This document shows, piece by piece, positions 1 to 7,466 of a stretch of DNA of 64,000 nt. Origin of the DNA: Paracoccus sp. M683 (GTDB taxonomy: Bacteria; Pseudomonadota; Alphaproteobacteria; Rhodobacterales; Rhodobacteraceae); assembly GCF_007096355.1 (NCBI RefSeq), contig NZ_VKDF01000011.1:25077-89076 (forward strand), given 5' to 3'. The position numbers and the translations under genes are program-made. Every line of letters starts with the position of its first letter. Within the stretch, counting starts at the first letter, position 1. The notes under the pieces are model-generated. The model was not told where the DNA came from and did not search any database. It saw only the letters and a program-made list of their open reading frames with translations.

Positions 1-395
1 CGTGCGACATTCGTCTTTTCGCGGAACAGTCTCTCGCAGATGGCGTCGAATTCTTCCATGTCACGCAGCTGCATGATCAGCACAACATCGGTCTGGCCGG
101 TTACGGCATAGGCCTGGGTCACGGCCTCCTCGGCGATGGCAAGTTGCAGGAACTGGCGCTGCTGCTGGTCGCCATGGCGGATCAGTTCGACCGTGATGAC
201 GGCCTTGATCGCGCGGCCGGCCCGTGCCGGATTCAGGATCGCGACGACCCGGTCGATCATTCCCGAAAGACGCAGCCGCCGCACCCGTCGCAGGCAGCTG
301 GATGGCGACAGGCCGACCATATCCGCCAGTTGCGCATTCGTGCGCGAGGCGTCGCGCTGCATCAGGTTCAGGATATGGCGGTCGATGCGGTCCAT
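1..395 (-). CDS. Lrp/AsnC family transcriptional regulator (3' end outside window)
   Basis: Reading from ATG at 395 gives about 131 residues and runs off the left edge without a stop. Residues 1-60 form the Lrp/AsnC winged helix-turn-helix (begins MDRIDRHILNLMQRDA, then a recognition helix with LSPSSCLRRVRRL). The rest is the start of the RAM/AsnC ligand domain (AVTGQTDVVLIMQL). Family members are about 150 residues, so only the last part is missing. Members bind DNA as dimers or octamers and often answer to amino acids. It is divergent from the membrane gene at 502, with a dyad between them that it may bind. Family assignment is firm; the ligand is unknown. Confidence 0.9.
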   Translation of the reverse strand, partial: MDRIDRHILNLMQRDASRTNAQLADMVGLSPSSCLRRVRRLRLSGMIDRVVAILNPARAGRAIKAVITVELIRHGDQQQRQFLQLAIAEEAVTQAYAVTGQTDVVLIMQLRDMEEFDAICERLFREKTNVA

Positions 396-412
396 GGGCT
401 GTTCCGAGGGCG

Positions 413-427
413 TGCAATATTATTGCA
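413..427. promoter_or_regulatory. Dyad between divergent lrp-type gene and Gate-domain gene
   Basis: TGCAAT and ATTGCA arms flank a 3-base ATT spacer, giving a 15-base AT-rich dyad 18 bases upstream of the regulator start. Lrp-family proteins typically bind such imperfect AT-rich dyads near their own promoters. Autoregulation is inferred. Confidence 0.4.
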
Positions 428-501
428 TCATTCTGCAATCTTTGACCACATCTGTCATCTGCTTTGTGGCAAGCAGGGGGAAATCATCTTAAGGTTCTGC
501 C

Positions 502-1503
502 ATGTCAATATTTGCGCGGTTTCGTCTTAAGACGTTGGAATTGTTGAAGGTATATGCCGGTCTTCTGCGGCTGATTCTGCCCATCGTGCTGCTGACCGAG
601 GTTCTGATCCGGCTTGGCGTCATCGCCGCGATCGCACCGGCCTTCGAACCGGTGATGTCGCTTTACGGGTTGCCGCCGGAACTGGGGCTGGCCTGGCTGA
701 CGGGTATGCTTGTCGGGTTTTTCGGTGCGATCCCCTTGATCTTTACGCTGGTTCCTGCGGGTCAGCTGAGCGTGGCCGACATCACCATCTTTTCGGCGCT
801 GCTGCTGTTCGCCCATGCCTTGCCGATCGAACAGGCAATCATCCGGCGGGCAGGTCCGGGGCTGATCGCCTCGACCCTGATCCGCGTCGGCGGCGGCATG
901 TTCTATGCCGCGATCCTGTATCAGCTCAGCGCAGCGTCCGGCTGGCTGGACCGACCGCTTGACGCGATCTGGCAGCCGATGGCGCAGATCCAGGGCTGGG
1001 GTAGCTTTCTGCTGGGCCTGGCCGAAACGATGGGGTGGATGCTGGTGATTCTGCTGCTGCTGGGCTGGACGATGGAGATCTTGCGCCTGACCGGCGGGAT
1101 AGATCTTCTGGGTCGGATCGTCGATCCGGTGTTGCGGCTGGCCGGCATCCGTGGCGAGGCGCGCTATTTCGCGGTGATCGGCACATTTCTGGGCGTGACC
1201 TATGGCGGCGGCCTGATGATCCAAGAGGCGCAAAGCGGGCGCATCCCTCCTCGCCAGATTTTCGGCGCCTGTGTGTTCATGGGATTCTCGCACAGCCTGA
1301 TCGAGGATACAGCCATTGTCATGGCTCTGGGTGCCGATGGGATGGCGGTGTTGTGGGGACGGCTGCTGTTTGCGATCGTCGCGACGGCGCTGGTCATGCG
1401 GATCGTCGATCGCCTGCCGTCGGGGGTGTTTCACCGTTGGCTGTTCCCGGTGGCGCGTGATCGGTCGCCGGCCGTGACGGGCAGCGATGGCGGGACGGCC
1501 TGA
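502..1503 (+). CDS. Nucleoside-recognition (Gate) domain membrane protein
   Basis: This 333-residue protein is strongly hydrophobic, with about eight predicted membrane segments. It has two Gate-type halves, roughly residues 20-150 and 175-310. The second half contains a glycine-rich GTFLGVTYGGGLM stretch and GFSHSLIEDTA, as in nucleoside-recognition/SpmA-like proteins. Such proteins are thought to be transporters or gated channels; the substrate is not predictable here. It stands alone, divergent from an Lrp/AsnC regulator that may control it, and its stop codon abuts the convergent AraC gene. The start follows a weak GGTTC stretch, so the exact N-terminus is moderately certain. Confidence 0.75.
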   Translation: MSIFARFRLKTLELLKVYAGLLRLILPIVLLTEVLIRLGVIAAIAPAFEPVMSLYGLPPELGLAWLTGMLVGFFGAIPLIFTLVPAGQLSVADITIFSALLLFAHALPIEQAIIRRAGPGLIASTLIRVGGGMFYAAILYQLSAASGWLDRPLDAIWQPMAQIQGWGSFLLGLAETMGWMLVILLLLGWTMEILRLTGGIDLLGRIVDPVLRLAGIRGEARYFAVIGTFLGVTYGGGLMIQEAQSGRIPPRQIFGACVFMGFSHSLIEDTAIVMALGADGMAVLWGRLLFAIVATALVMRIVDRLPSGVFHRWLFPVARDRSPAVTGSDGGTA

Positions 1504-2544
1504 TCAGCAGCTTTTCCGAAACTGTTCGGGCAGGCGCCCGGTTGCGGTGACAAAAGCGCGGCTGAGATGGGCCAGGCTGGAATATCCCAGCAGCCGCGCG
1601 ATCCGGGCCGGGCTTTCCCGCGTGTCGCGCAGCAATTGCACCGCCCGAAGAAGGCGAAGGTCATGCAACAGTTCGACCGCGCGCTTGCCATGCTTGTGGC
1701 GGCAGGCGGCATCGAGCGCGGTCGTGGTCACGCCAAGGGCATCTGCCAGATCGGCGATGGTGCTGCCATCTGCAAGCCGGTCGCGTGCAAGTTCGGCAAA
1801 GCGCTCGGCCAGGGGCAGGTCGGGATCGTTCTGCATCAGTCTTGCGAAATGGCGCGCACCGGGCTGCAACCGATCCAGCCGCAAGGCCAGCAAGGTCAGG
1901 TGGCACTGGATGGCGCTTGGTGCATCGGGGGCGTCGCCGCGCGATTCCTCGGCCAGGTCGTGCAGCATCTGGTGCAGCGCGCCGTCGCCACGCTCGATCA
2001 TGCCGCCAAGCGGTCTGTCAGGAAAGGCATGCGCCAGATCGCGGGTCAGGTCGGGCGCGATCAGCAGCACATATCCGCTGCAACCGGCCAATGGCATGGC
2101 GGCAAATGCCGTGCCGAGGGGGATGAAATACAGGCTGCCGGCCGCCAGTCTGTGCCGAATGCGCGGGAAGTCCAGTTGCAGCGCGCCCTGGGCAATCAAA
2201 AGCACCACATGTTCGCCCCTTGTGCGAGGTCGGGGAACGGCGGTGCGGCTGCCCCAGGCAAAGCCCTCCAGCGGCATCAGGCGCAGTTTTTGCTGCCTGC
2301 CTCGTATCTGTCGACGCTGTGCTGAGGGGGCCCGCATGCCCCGCAAGGACAGGTCGCCATCGGGTGGTGGCGAATTATTGCCGGTCTGGTCGGGCCGATG
2401 GCCTGCGATCCGCCCTGAACTGATGCCCGGATTGACCAGGTCAGAAGTCGAAACCAGTGATGTGCCACCCTGCGGATCAACATTGAACCGACTGGGGGTA
2501 AAGGGAAATTCGGTTCTGAAGAAACGGGATCCCGAAACCGACAT
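1504..2544 (-). CDS. AraC family transcriptional regulator
   Basis: This 346-residue protein has an N-terminal effector-binding part and a C-terminal AraC/XylS domain (about residues 240-340) with two helix-turn-helix units. The second unit carries RIARLLGYSSLAHLSRAF, the family signature. The start at 2544 follows GTGGAG at good spacing. Met70 (2337) is an alternative, because the first 70 residues look low in structure. The gene lies downstream of miaA on the same strand, about 140 bases away, and ends tail to tail with the Gate-domain gene. The inducer and targets are unknown. Confidence 0.87.
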   Translation of the reverse strand: MSVSGSRFFRTEFPFTPSRFNVDPQGGTSLVSTSDLVNPGISSGRIAGHRPDQTGNNSPPPDGDLSLRGMRAPSAQRRQIRGRQQKLRLMPLEGFAWGSRTAVPRPRTRGEHVVLLIAQGALQLDFPRIRHRLAAGSLYFIPLGTAFAAMPLAGCSGYVLLIAPDLTRDLAHAFPDRPLGGMIERGDGALHQMLHDLAEESRGDAPDAPSAIQCHLTLLALRLDRLQPGARHFARLMQNDPDLPLAERFAELARDRLADGSTIADLADALGVTTTALDAACRHKHGKRAVELLHDLRLLRAVQLLRDTRESPARIARLLGYSSLAHLSRAFVTATGRLPEQFRKSC

Positions 2545-2682
2545 TGACGATACTCCACAAGGCGCAAGTCATAGGCGGATTATTGCCTACAAACCCGGTC
2601 TTGTAAAAAGATTTCGATCTTGGGCCGGGTAATTGGCCGGGGTGATGTGCCTGCCAGCCAACAGCCAGCCAACAGCGGAACC

Positions 2683-3561
2683 TTAGCCGACCATCAGCGG
2701 TTGCCAGGACTTCATCCGGCCACGAAACCACATGCGCTGCGCCTTGGCGTATTGCCGGGTGGCGATGATGGCCAACTCACGCGCCTCGGCCAGGGTCAGT
2801 TCGCCGCGCAGATGGCGGATCAGTTCGGGTGCCCCGATGGCCCGCGTCCATTGCGCGCCCGGCTGCCAGATGGGAACGGCATCACGCACCTCGTCCAGCG
2901 CGCCGCCGGTCAGCATCAGGTCGAACCGCCGGGCAATCCGGTCGGCCAGCCAGTCGCGATCGGCCTGCAACAGGATGCGCGTGGCCTGATCGGGGCCGAT
3001 CAGCGGGGCAGTGGTGTCGGCCTGCCAATCCGCCAGCCCGCGTCCGGTCGCGGTCAGGACCTCCCAAGCGCGCTGGACGCGGGCGGGGTTGCGGGTGTCG
3101 ATGCGTTCGCGCGTCGCCTGATCCAGCGCGGCAACCATGTCCAGCAGGCCACCGGGACGCGCCAGCAGGCCATCGCCTTGGGCACGGATGGCGGGTGGTA
3201 TGGGCGGCACATAGGCAAGCCCCTCGGTCAGCGTCGTCAGATACAGGCCGGTGCCGCCGACGATGATCAGCCGCTGATCCGTCAGCGCCTGCACCTGGCG
3301 CAGCCAGTCACCGACGGAATAGGCACGACCCGGCGTGATGTGGCCGTAAAGCGCATGGGGCAGGGCAGCTTCGTCGCTGGCCGAGGGGCGGGCGGTCAGC
3401 ACCCGCCAGTTGGACCAGATCTGAAGGGCATCGGCATTCACGATCAGCCCGCCCTGCTGGTCGGCCACCTGCATGGCCAGCGCCGATTTGCCGCTGGCGG
3501 TCGGGCCGGCGATCAGAAGATGTCGGTCGGGATCAATATGGCGAAGGTCGAACTTGGTCAT
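2683..3561 (-). CDS. miaA: tRNA dimethylallyltransferase
   Basis: MiaA moves a dimethylallyl group from DMAPP to the N6 amine of A37 in tRNAs that read codons starting with U. The 292-residue protein has a P-loop GPTASGKS at residues 19-26, the NADALQIW region that contacts substrate, and IIVGGTGLYL, all typical of MiaA. Length fits the family. The start at MTKFDLRH (3561) is chosen over upstream in-frame Met codons because they lie inside the divergent pyrH leader. The gene is head to head with pyrH. Confidence 0.93.
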   Translation of the reverse strand: MTKFDLRHIDPDRHLLIAGPTASGKSALAMQVADQQGGLIVNADALQIWSNWRVLTARPSASDEAALPHALYGHITPGRAYSVGDWLRQVQALTDQRLIIVGGTGLYLTTLTEGLAYVPPIPPAIRAQGDGLLARPGGLLDMVAALDQATRERIDTRNPARVQRAWEVLTATGRGLADWQADTTAPLIGPDQATRILLQADRDWLADRIARRFDLMLTGGALDEVRDAVPIWQPGAQWTRAIGAPELIRHLRGELTLAEARELAIIATRQYAKAQRMWFRGRMKSWQPLMVG

Positions 3562-3649
3562 GGGTGGCGCTCGGGGGCGGGGCAGTGGTTGAATATGCCA
3601 CGCTTTTGCGACATTTTGCGGCGCAATGAAACCAGCCGGGGGCCGCGCC

Positions 3650-4384
3650 ATGAGTGACACAAAAGGGGCCAAGCCCATCAGCTATGACCGGGTCATGCTG
3701 AAAATCTCTGGCGAGGCGCTGATGGGCGACCAGAATTTCGGCCTGCACCCGCCCACCGTCGCCCGCATCGCCGACGAGGTCGAATCGGTTCACAAGCTGG
3801 GCGTCGAGATCTGCATGGTCATCGGCGGCGGCAATATCTTTCGTGGCCTGCAAGGCAGCGCACAGGGGATGGAGCGCACGACGGCAGATTACATGGGCAT
3901 GCTGGCCACCGTCATGAACGCGCTGGCCATGCAATCGGCGCTGGAGGCCAAGGGCATCCATACCCGCGTGATCAGTGCCATCCGCATGGATGAGGTGGCC
4001 GAGCCCTATATCCGCCGCCGCGCTGTGCGCCACCTGGAAAAGAAGCGGATCTGCATCTTCGCCGCCGGCACCGGCAACCCCTATTTCACCACCGACACTG
4101 CCGCCACGCTGCGCGCGAACGAGATGAACTGCGAGGCGATCTTCAAGGGCACCAAGGTCGACGGCGTCTATGACAAGGATCCGAAGAAATTCGATGATGC
4201 CAAGCGCTACGAGACCGTCACCTATGACGAGGTGCTGCAAAAGCACCTGGGGGTGATGGATGCCTCGGCCATTGCGCTGGCCCGTGACAACGACCTGCCG
4301 ATCATCGTCTTTTCGCTGGACGAACCGGGCGGCTTCCGGGGCATTCTGGAAGGCACCGGCACCTATACCCGCGTTCACGGCTGA
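3650..4384 (+). CDS. pyrH: UMP kinase
   Basis: PyrH phosphorylates UMP to UDP with ATP in pyrimidine nucleotide synthesis. It belongs to the amino-acid-kinase fold. Seen here are [13 protein letters not shown] near the N-terminus, the nucleotide-binding GGGNIFRG, and [17 protein letters not shown] active-site residues ([15 protein letters not shown]). The C-terminus ends TYTRVHG. The product is 244 residues from ATG 3650 (MSDTKGAK); an in-frame ATG at 3626 would add eight residues. In many alphaproteobacteria pyrH is followed by frr, but here the next gene is an unrelated PAAR protein, so the usual neighbourhood is broken. Confidence 0.95.
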   Translation: MSDTKGAKPISYDRVMLKISGEALMGDQNFGLHPPTVARIADEVESVHKLGVEICMVIGGGNIFRGLQGSAQGMERTTADYMGMLATVMNALAMQSALEAKGIHTRVISAIRMDEVAEPYIRRRAVRHLEKKRICIFAAGTGNPYFTTDTAATLRANEMNCEAIFKGTKVDGVYDKDPKKFDDAKRYETVTYDEVLQKHLGVMDASAIALARDNDLPIIVFSLDEPGGFRGILEGTGTYTRVHG

Positions 4385-4504
4385 TTCGATGCCGGCGGCG
4401 ACCCTTCCGGTGCGGGCGGGTCGCGGTCGGACGATGGGGGCTTCGCTGCCGGGTCTGAAATCCACGTTCGAAAAATGCCCTGTTTTGATTGAAGGGAATG
4501 CACC

Positions 4505-4756
4505 ATGAAGCCCATCGCCCGTCTTGGCGACCGCCACATCTGCCCCATTCATGGCACCAACGTCATCGCCGAGGTTGCGACCCGTTCCACCTGCGACACG
4601 CGGCCGATCGCGGCAGTGGGCGACAAGACGGCGTGCGGGGCGGTGATCCTGACTGGCAGCGACGCGTTCCTTGTCGATGGGAAACCGGCGGCCATCCTCG
4701 GTTCGAAAACCAGTCATGGCGGAATGATCGCCGAGGGATCGCAGTCGAAAGCCTGA
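4505..4756 (+). CDS. PAAR domain protein (type VI secretion spike tip)
   Basis: This 83-residue protein is essentially one PAAR domain: a start MKPIARLGDRHICPIHG, spaced His and Cys residues, repeated GDK and DGKPAA turns and SHGG. PAAR proteins form a sharp cone on the VgrG trimer and can carry or recruit effectors. There is no extension, so it is a bare tip. A GAAGGGAATGCACC stretch precedes the ATG as ribosome site. It is an orphan between pyrH and tRNA-Ser, about 39 kb from the vgrG gene in this window. Partnership with that VgrG is plausible but inferred. Confidence 0.88.
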   Translation: MKPIARLGDRHICPIHGTNVIAEVATRSTCDTRPIAAVGDKTACGAVILTGSDAFLVDGKPAAILGSKTSHGGMIAEGSQSKA

Positions 4757-4761
4757 AGGCG

Positions 4762-4794
4762 GGGCGTCGCTGTAGGCACCTGACGCCCTGTTTT
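4762..4794 (+). terminator. Rho-independent terminator after PAAR gene
   Basis: GGGCGTC at 4762-4768 pairs with GACGCCC at 4782-4788, followed by TGTTTT. It lies just past the PAAR stop codon. Confidence 0.55.
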
Positions 4795-4895
4795 GGGCCG
4801 GTCGGTCGCCATGCCCGTGGCAAATCGGCCGAAGCCGACTGAGATGCCGCCAGTCCGGCAGCATTCAGAAAAAACCATCCAGTCGTAAAAGATGA

Positions 4896-4986
4896 TGGCG
4901 GAGACGAAGGGATTCGAACCCTCGAGACGGTTTAGCCGTCTACTCCCTTAGCAGGGGAGCGCCTTCGACCACTCGGCCACGTCTCC
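4896..4986 (-). tRNA. tRNA-Ser(GCT)
   Basis: On the minus strand the 91-base gene has a seven-base acceptor stem GGAGACG/CGTCTCC, discriminator G and an encoded CCA. The anticodon loop is CTGCTAA (anticodon GCT). It has a long variable arm typical of class II serine tRNA and a normal GGTTCGAATCC T-arm. It reads AGC and AGU codons. No integrase or duplicated 3' end is seen beside it, so it is not an obvious attachment site. Confidence 0.96.
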
Positions 4987-4993
4987 GTCGACC

Positions 4994-5022
4994 CGTTTAG
5001 TTGCCGCGACCGTCAGGGGCAA
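4994..5022 (-). promoter_or_regulatory. Candidate promoter of tRNA-Ser
   Basis: On the minus strand TTGCCC (5017-5022) and TAAACG (4994-4999) are 17 bases apart, immediately upstream of the tRNA. Confidence 0.4.
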
Positions 5023-5216
5023 GAGGGAAGTCGCCACCCTGATGCATTGATTTTGCAGAAAACCGGGCCGGATGCGCCGGGGCGCGCAATTGTTGATCGC
5101 GGGCGCTGGCGCGGCGCTGGATTCGGGGCCAGCCGGCTTTTATGATCGGTCGAGGATCGCTTGCCCGAATGCGGGTTCGCGGCCATCCCGACCGATCCAT
5201 TTACTGACGAGCCGCC

Positions 5217-6080
5217 ATGATCACCGATCCCGCCATCTCTGTCTTTGACGATCGCCGCTGTGCCTTGGGCGAGGGGCCTTTCTGGCACCCCGAACGTGGC
5301 CAGGCCTTCTGGTTCGACATTCTGGGCAGGCGGATGCTTGGCGTCGATGGTTCGGCGCGGCAGCACTGGCAGTTCGACGAATATGTCTCGGCGGCGGGCT
5401 GGATTGACAGGGATCGGCTGCTGGTTGCGTCGCAGACGGCGCTGACCGTCTTTGATCTTGTGACGGGCCGTATCGGACAGTCGTGGCCGCTTGAGGCCGG
5501 GAATGTCCTGACGCGGTCGAATGACGGGCGGGCCGACCCGATGGGCGGTTTCTGGATCGGGACGATGTCGATCAACAAGCCAAGGGGGCAGCGCGGTGCG
5601 ATCTATCGCTTCTATCGGGGCGAGATTCGCAAGCTGTATGACCGGATAGGGGTGTCGAACGCGATCTGTTTCGCCCCCGACGGCCGGACGGCCTATTACG
5701 CCGATACAGATACGTCAATGATCATGCGCCAGACCCTTGATGCCGAGGGCTGGCCCGCCGGCCCGCCGGCTGTCTTCGTTGACCTGACGGCGGAAAAGCT
5801 GCGGCCGGATGGGGCTGTGGTCGATTCGGACGGCAATCTGTGGAATGCGCAATTCGGCGCCGCGCGGGTGGTGTGCTATGGCGCGGATGGCGCGATGCGG
5901 CGCGTGATCGAGGTGCCGGCAAGGCAGACGACATGCCCGGCATTTATCGGTGCCGATCTGGATCGCCTGATGATCACCACGGCGGCAGAGGGGCAGGATG
6001 GTCCATCGGACGGCATGACCTTCGTGATCGACGGGCTTCAGGCGACGGGCCAGGCCGAATATCGGGTCAAACTGAACTGA
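5217..6080 (+). CDS. SMP-30/gluconolactonase/LRE family protein
   Basis: This 287-residue six-bladed beta-propeller resembles SMP-30 and sugar lactonases, which use a divalent metal to hydrolyse sugar lactones. Seen are the metal-ligand motif LGEGPFWH near residue 18, RSNDGRADPMGGFWIGTM, SNAICFAPDGRTAYYADT and RPDGAVVDSDGNLWNAQF, all characteristic. There is no signal peptide, so it is cytoplasmic. No sugar operon surrounds it, and the true substrate cannot be read from the sequence. The gene is single, on the plus strand between tRNA-Ser and a candidate small RNA. Confidence 0.88.
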   Translation: MITDPAISVFDDRRCALGEGPFWHPERGQAFWFDILGRRMLGVDGSARQHWQFDEYVSAAGWIDRDRLLVASQTALTVFDLVTGRIGQSWPLEAGNVLTRSNDGRADPMGGFWIGTMSINKPRGQRGAIYRFYRGEIRKLYDRIGVSNAICFAPDGRTAYYADTDTSMIMRQTLDAEGWPAGPPAVFVDLTAEKLRPDGAVVDSDGNLWNAQFGAARVVCYGADGAMRRVIEVPARQTTCPAFIGADLDRLMITTAAEGQDGPSDGMTFVIDGLQATGQAEYRVKLN

Positions 6081-6128
6081 CCGGCGCTGTTGCCAGCGGA
6101 TCAACTTCCCGTTATTGTCTGGCTGATC

Positions 6129-6155
6129 AAAAAAAAGCCGGGCACGAAGCCCGGC
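6129..6155 (-). terminator. Strong intrinsic terminator
   Basis: On the minus strand GCCGGGC, loop TTCGT, GCCCGGC is followed by eight T (6129-6136). The stem is perfect over seven pairs. It ends the candidate small RNA. Confidence 0.88.
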
Positions 6156-6208
6156 CTAAGTCCAACAGGGAGGTTGAAGGCCAGCGGCAAAGCCGCCTCA
6201 TGCCCTCA
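6129..6208 (-). ncRNA. Candidate small regulatory RNA with CCTCCC loop
   Basis: There is no gene between 6081 and 6397. On the minus strand a promoter-like pair (6215-6243) would start a transcript near 6208. The transcript would hold a hairpin GCGGCTTTGCCGC, an unpaired AACCTCCCTG region complementary to Shine-Dalgarno sequences, and then a strong terminator with eight T. This layout matches trans-acting alphaproteobacterial small RNAs. No named family is claimed. A long untranslated 3' end of the LysR gene is the alternative. Confidence 0.5.
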
Positions 6209-6214
6209 CCGCCA

Positions 6215-6243
6215 GATTTATGGGCAGATTGCTTAAACTGCAA
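6215..6243 (-). promoter_or_regulatory. Candidate small-RNA promoter
   Basis: Minus strand TTGCAG (6238-6243) and TAAATC (6215-6220) are separated by 17 bases. The -35 is good and the -10 weak. Confidence 0.35.
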
Positions 6244-6251
6244 GTTTATTC

Positions 6252-6269
6252 ATGCTGCATGTGCAGCAT
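6252..6269. promoter_or_regulatory. Perfect 18-base dyad upstream of candidate sRNA promoter
   Basis: ATGCTGCA and TGCAGCAT flank TG. The dyad lies nine bases behind the -35 element, a place expected for an activator or repressor site. The binding protein is unknown. Confidence 0.4.
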
Positions 6270-6352
6270 AGCCGCCATGCAGTTGCCGAATAGCTACACG
6301 CTAAAGTTGTAGATCGCGCCGGTTTTCATCGGCTGCCTGCGACTAAAGTGTT

Positions 6353-6372
6353 GGCCGGCACGCTGGCCGGCC
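6353..6372 (-). terminator. Hairpin downstream of LysR gene
   Basis: GGCCGGC (6353-6359) pairs with GCCGGCC (6366-6372) just beyond the LysR stop. There is no T-run, so termination would be weak or factor-aided. Confidence 0.3.
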
Positions 6373-6397
6373 CCTGTCCTGTTATTGCATGCGCCGA

Positions 6398-7303
6398 TTA
6401 CAGGATGCCTGATTCGCTTTGCCATTTCCGATAGGACTGGATCTCTTCAAGAACGAAGTCGCGGAACACCATGACCCGGCGCGACTGGCGCAGTTCTTCG
6501 GGGAAGGCCAGAAAGACCGGGACATCGCCGGATTCGATTTCCGGCAAAACCCGCACCAGCCCGTCGAAATCGGCGGTCAGGTAATCGGGCAGAACGCCGA
6601 TGCCCAGATGTGCCAGAACGCCCTGCAAGACCCCGAAATAGTTGTTCACCATCAGGGTCGAGCCAAGCTTCTGGGCCAGCAGCATCTGTGTCAGGACGGC
6701 GCCGGCGCTGACCTGCGGGGTGCTGGGGCTTTGGCAGATCAGCCGGTGGCTGCCCATGTCCTCGATGCTGGGGGGCGTGCCGTTCTTGGCCAGATATTCC
6801 TCGGACGCATAAAGCCGCATGCGGATGTTCAGCAACCGGCGACGGATCAGGTCGGACTGGCTGGGTTCCTTCATGCGGATGGCCACGTCGGCCTCGCGCA
6901 TGGGCAGGTCGAGAACGCGTTCTTCCAGCAGCAGCTCGATCTTCAGATCGGGGTATTTTTCGTAAAGCTTGGGCAGGCGCGGCACCAGCCAAAGCGTGCC
7001 GAAGCCGACCGGCGTGGTGACCTTCAATTCGCCAAAGACATGTTCTTCGCTGTCACGGATGCGGGCGGCAGCGGCATCCAGCTTGCGTGCCATGGACGAG
7101 GTCGCCTCGAACAGCAATTCGCCCTGCTCGGTCAGAATCAGTCCGCGCGCATGGCGGTGGAACAGGGTCACGCCAAGCGATTCTTCCAGTGCCCTGATCT
7201 GCCTGCTGACCGCGGATTGCGACAGGTGCAGCGTGTCTCCGGCATGGGTCAGGCTGCCTGCGTCGGCAACCGCGTGAAATATTCTTAGCTTGTCCCAATC
7301 CAT
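6398..7303 (-). CDS. LysR family transcriptional regulator
   Basis: The 301-residue protein starts MDWDKLRIFHAVADAGSLTHAG. Its N-terminal helix-turn-helix has LSQSAVSRQIRALEESLG, followed by a LysR substrate-binding domain from about residue 95 to 290. The start at 7303 is chosen because it matches the family start; upstream in-frame Met codons would add an odd tail. It is divergent from the indolepyruvate oxidoreductase gene across 163 bases, the classic arrangement for a LysR regulator and its target, so control of aromatic amino-acid breakdown is inferred. Confidence 0.92.
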   Translation of the reverse strand: MDWDKLRIFHAVADAGSLTHAGDTLHLSQSAVSRQIRALEESLGVTLFHRHARGLILTEQGELLFEATSSMARKLDAAAARIRDSEEHVFGELKVTTPVGFGTLWLVPRLPKLYEKYPDLKIELLLEERVLDLPMREADVAIRMKEPSQSDLIRRRLLNIRMRLYASEEYLAKNGTPPSIEDMGSHRLICQSPSTPQVSAGAVLTQMLLAQKLGSTLMVNNYFGVLQGVLAHLGIGVLPDYLTADFDGLVRVLPEIESGDVPVFLAFPEELRQSRRVMVFRDFVLEEIQSYRKWQSESGIL

Positions 7304-7466
7304 CGCTGCTACAATCCTGCGTGGCCGATGATGCAAAATTTGCATGTCGTAAAATCCGACCCTCATTCTCACAATAGCCGTGAGTTGTGAAGTTTTTCCT
7401 TCATTGGTCAGCAATTATGACCTATAATGCCCAAGAAATCATCAAGCCGTTGGGGGAGACCGCCAG

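Noticed and set aside
2608..2621. AAGAT-TTCG-ATCTT stem between miaA and the AraC gene
   Set aside because: The stem is only five pairs and has no T-run; too weak to call a terminator.
4896..4986. tRNA-Ser as integration site
   Set aside because: No integrase and no repeated tRNA 3' end were seen nearby; the PAAR gene alone is not enough.
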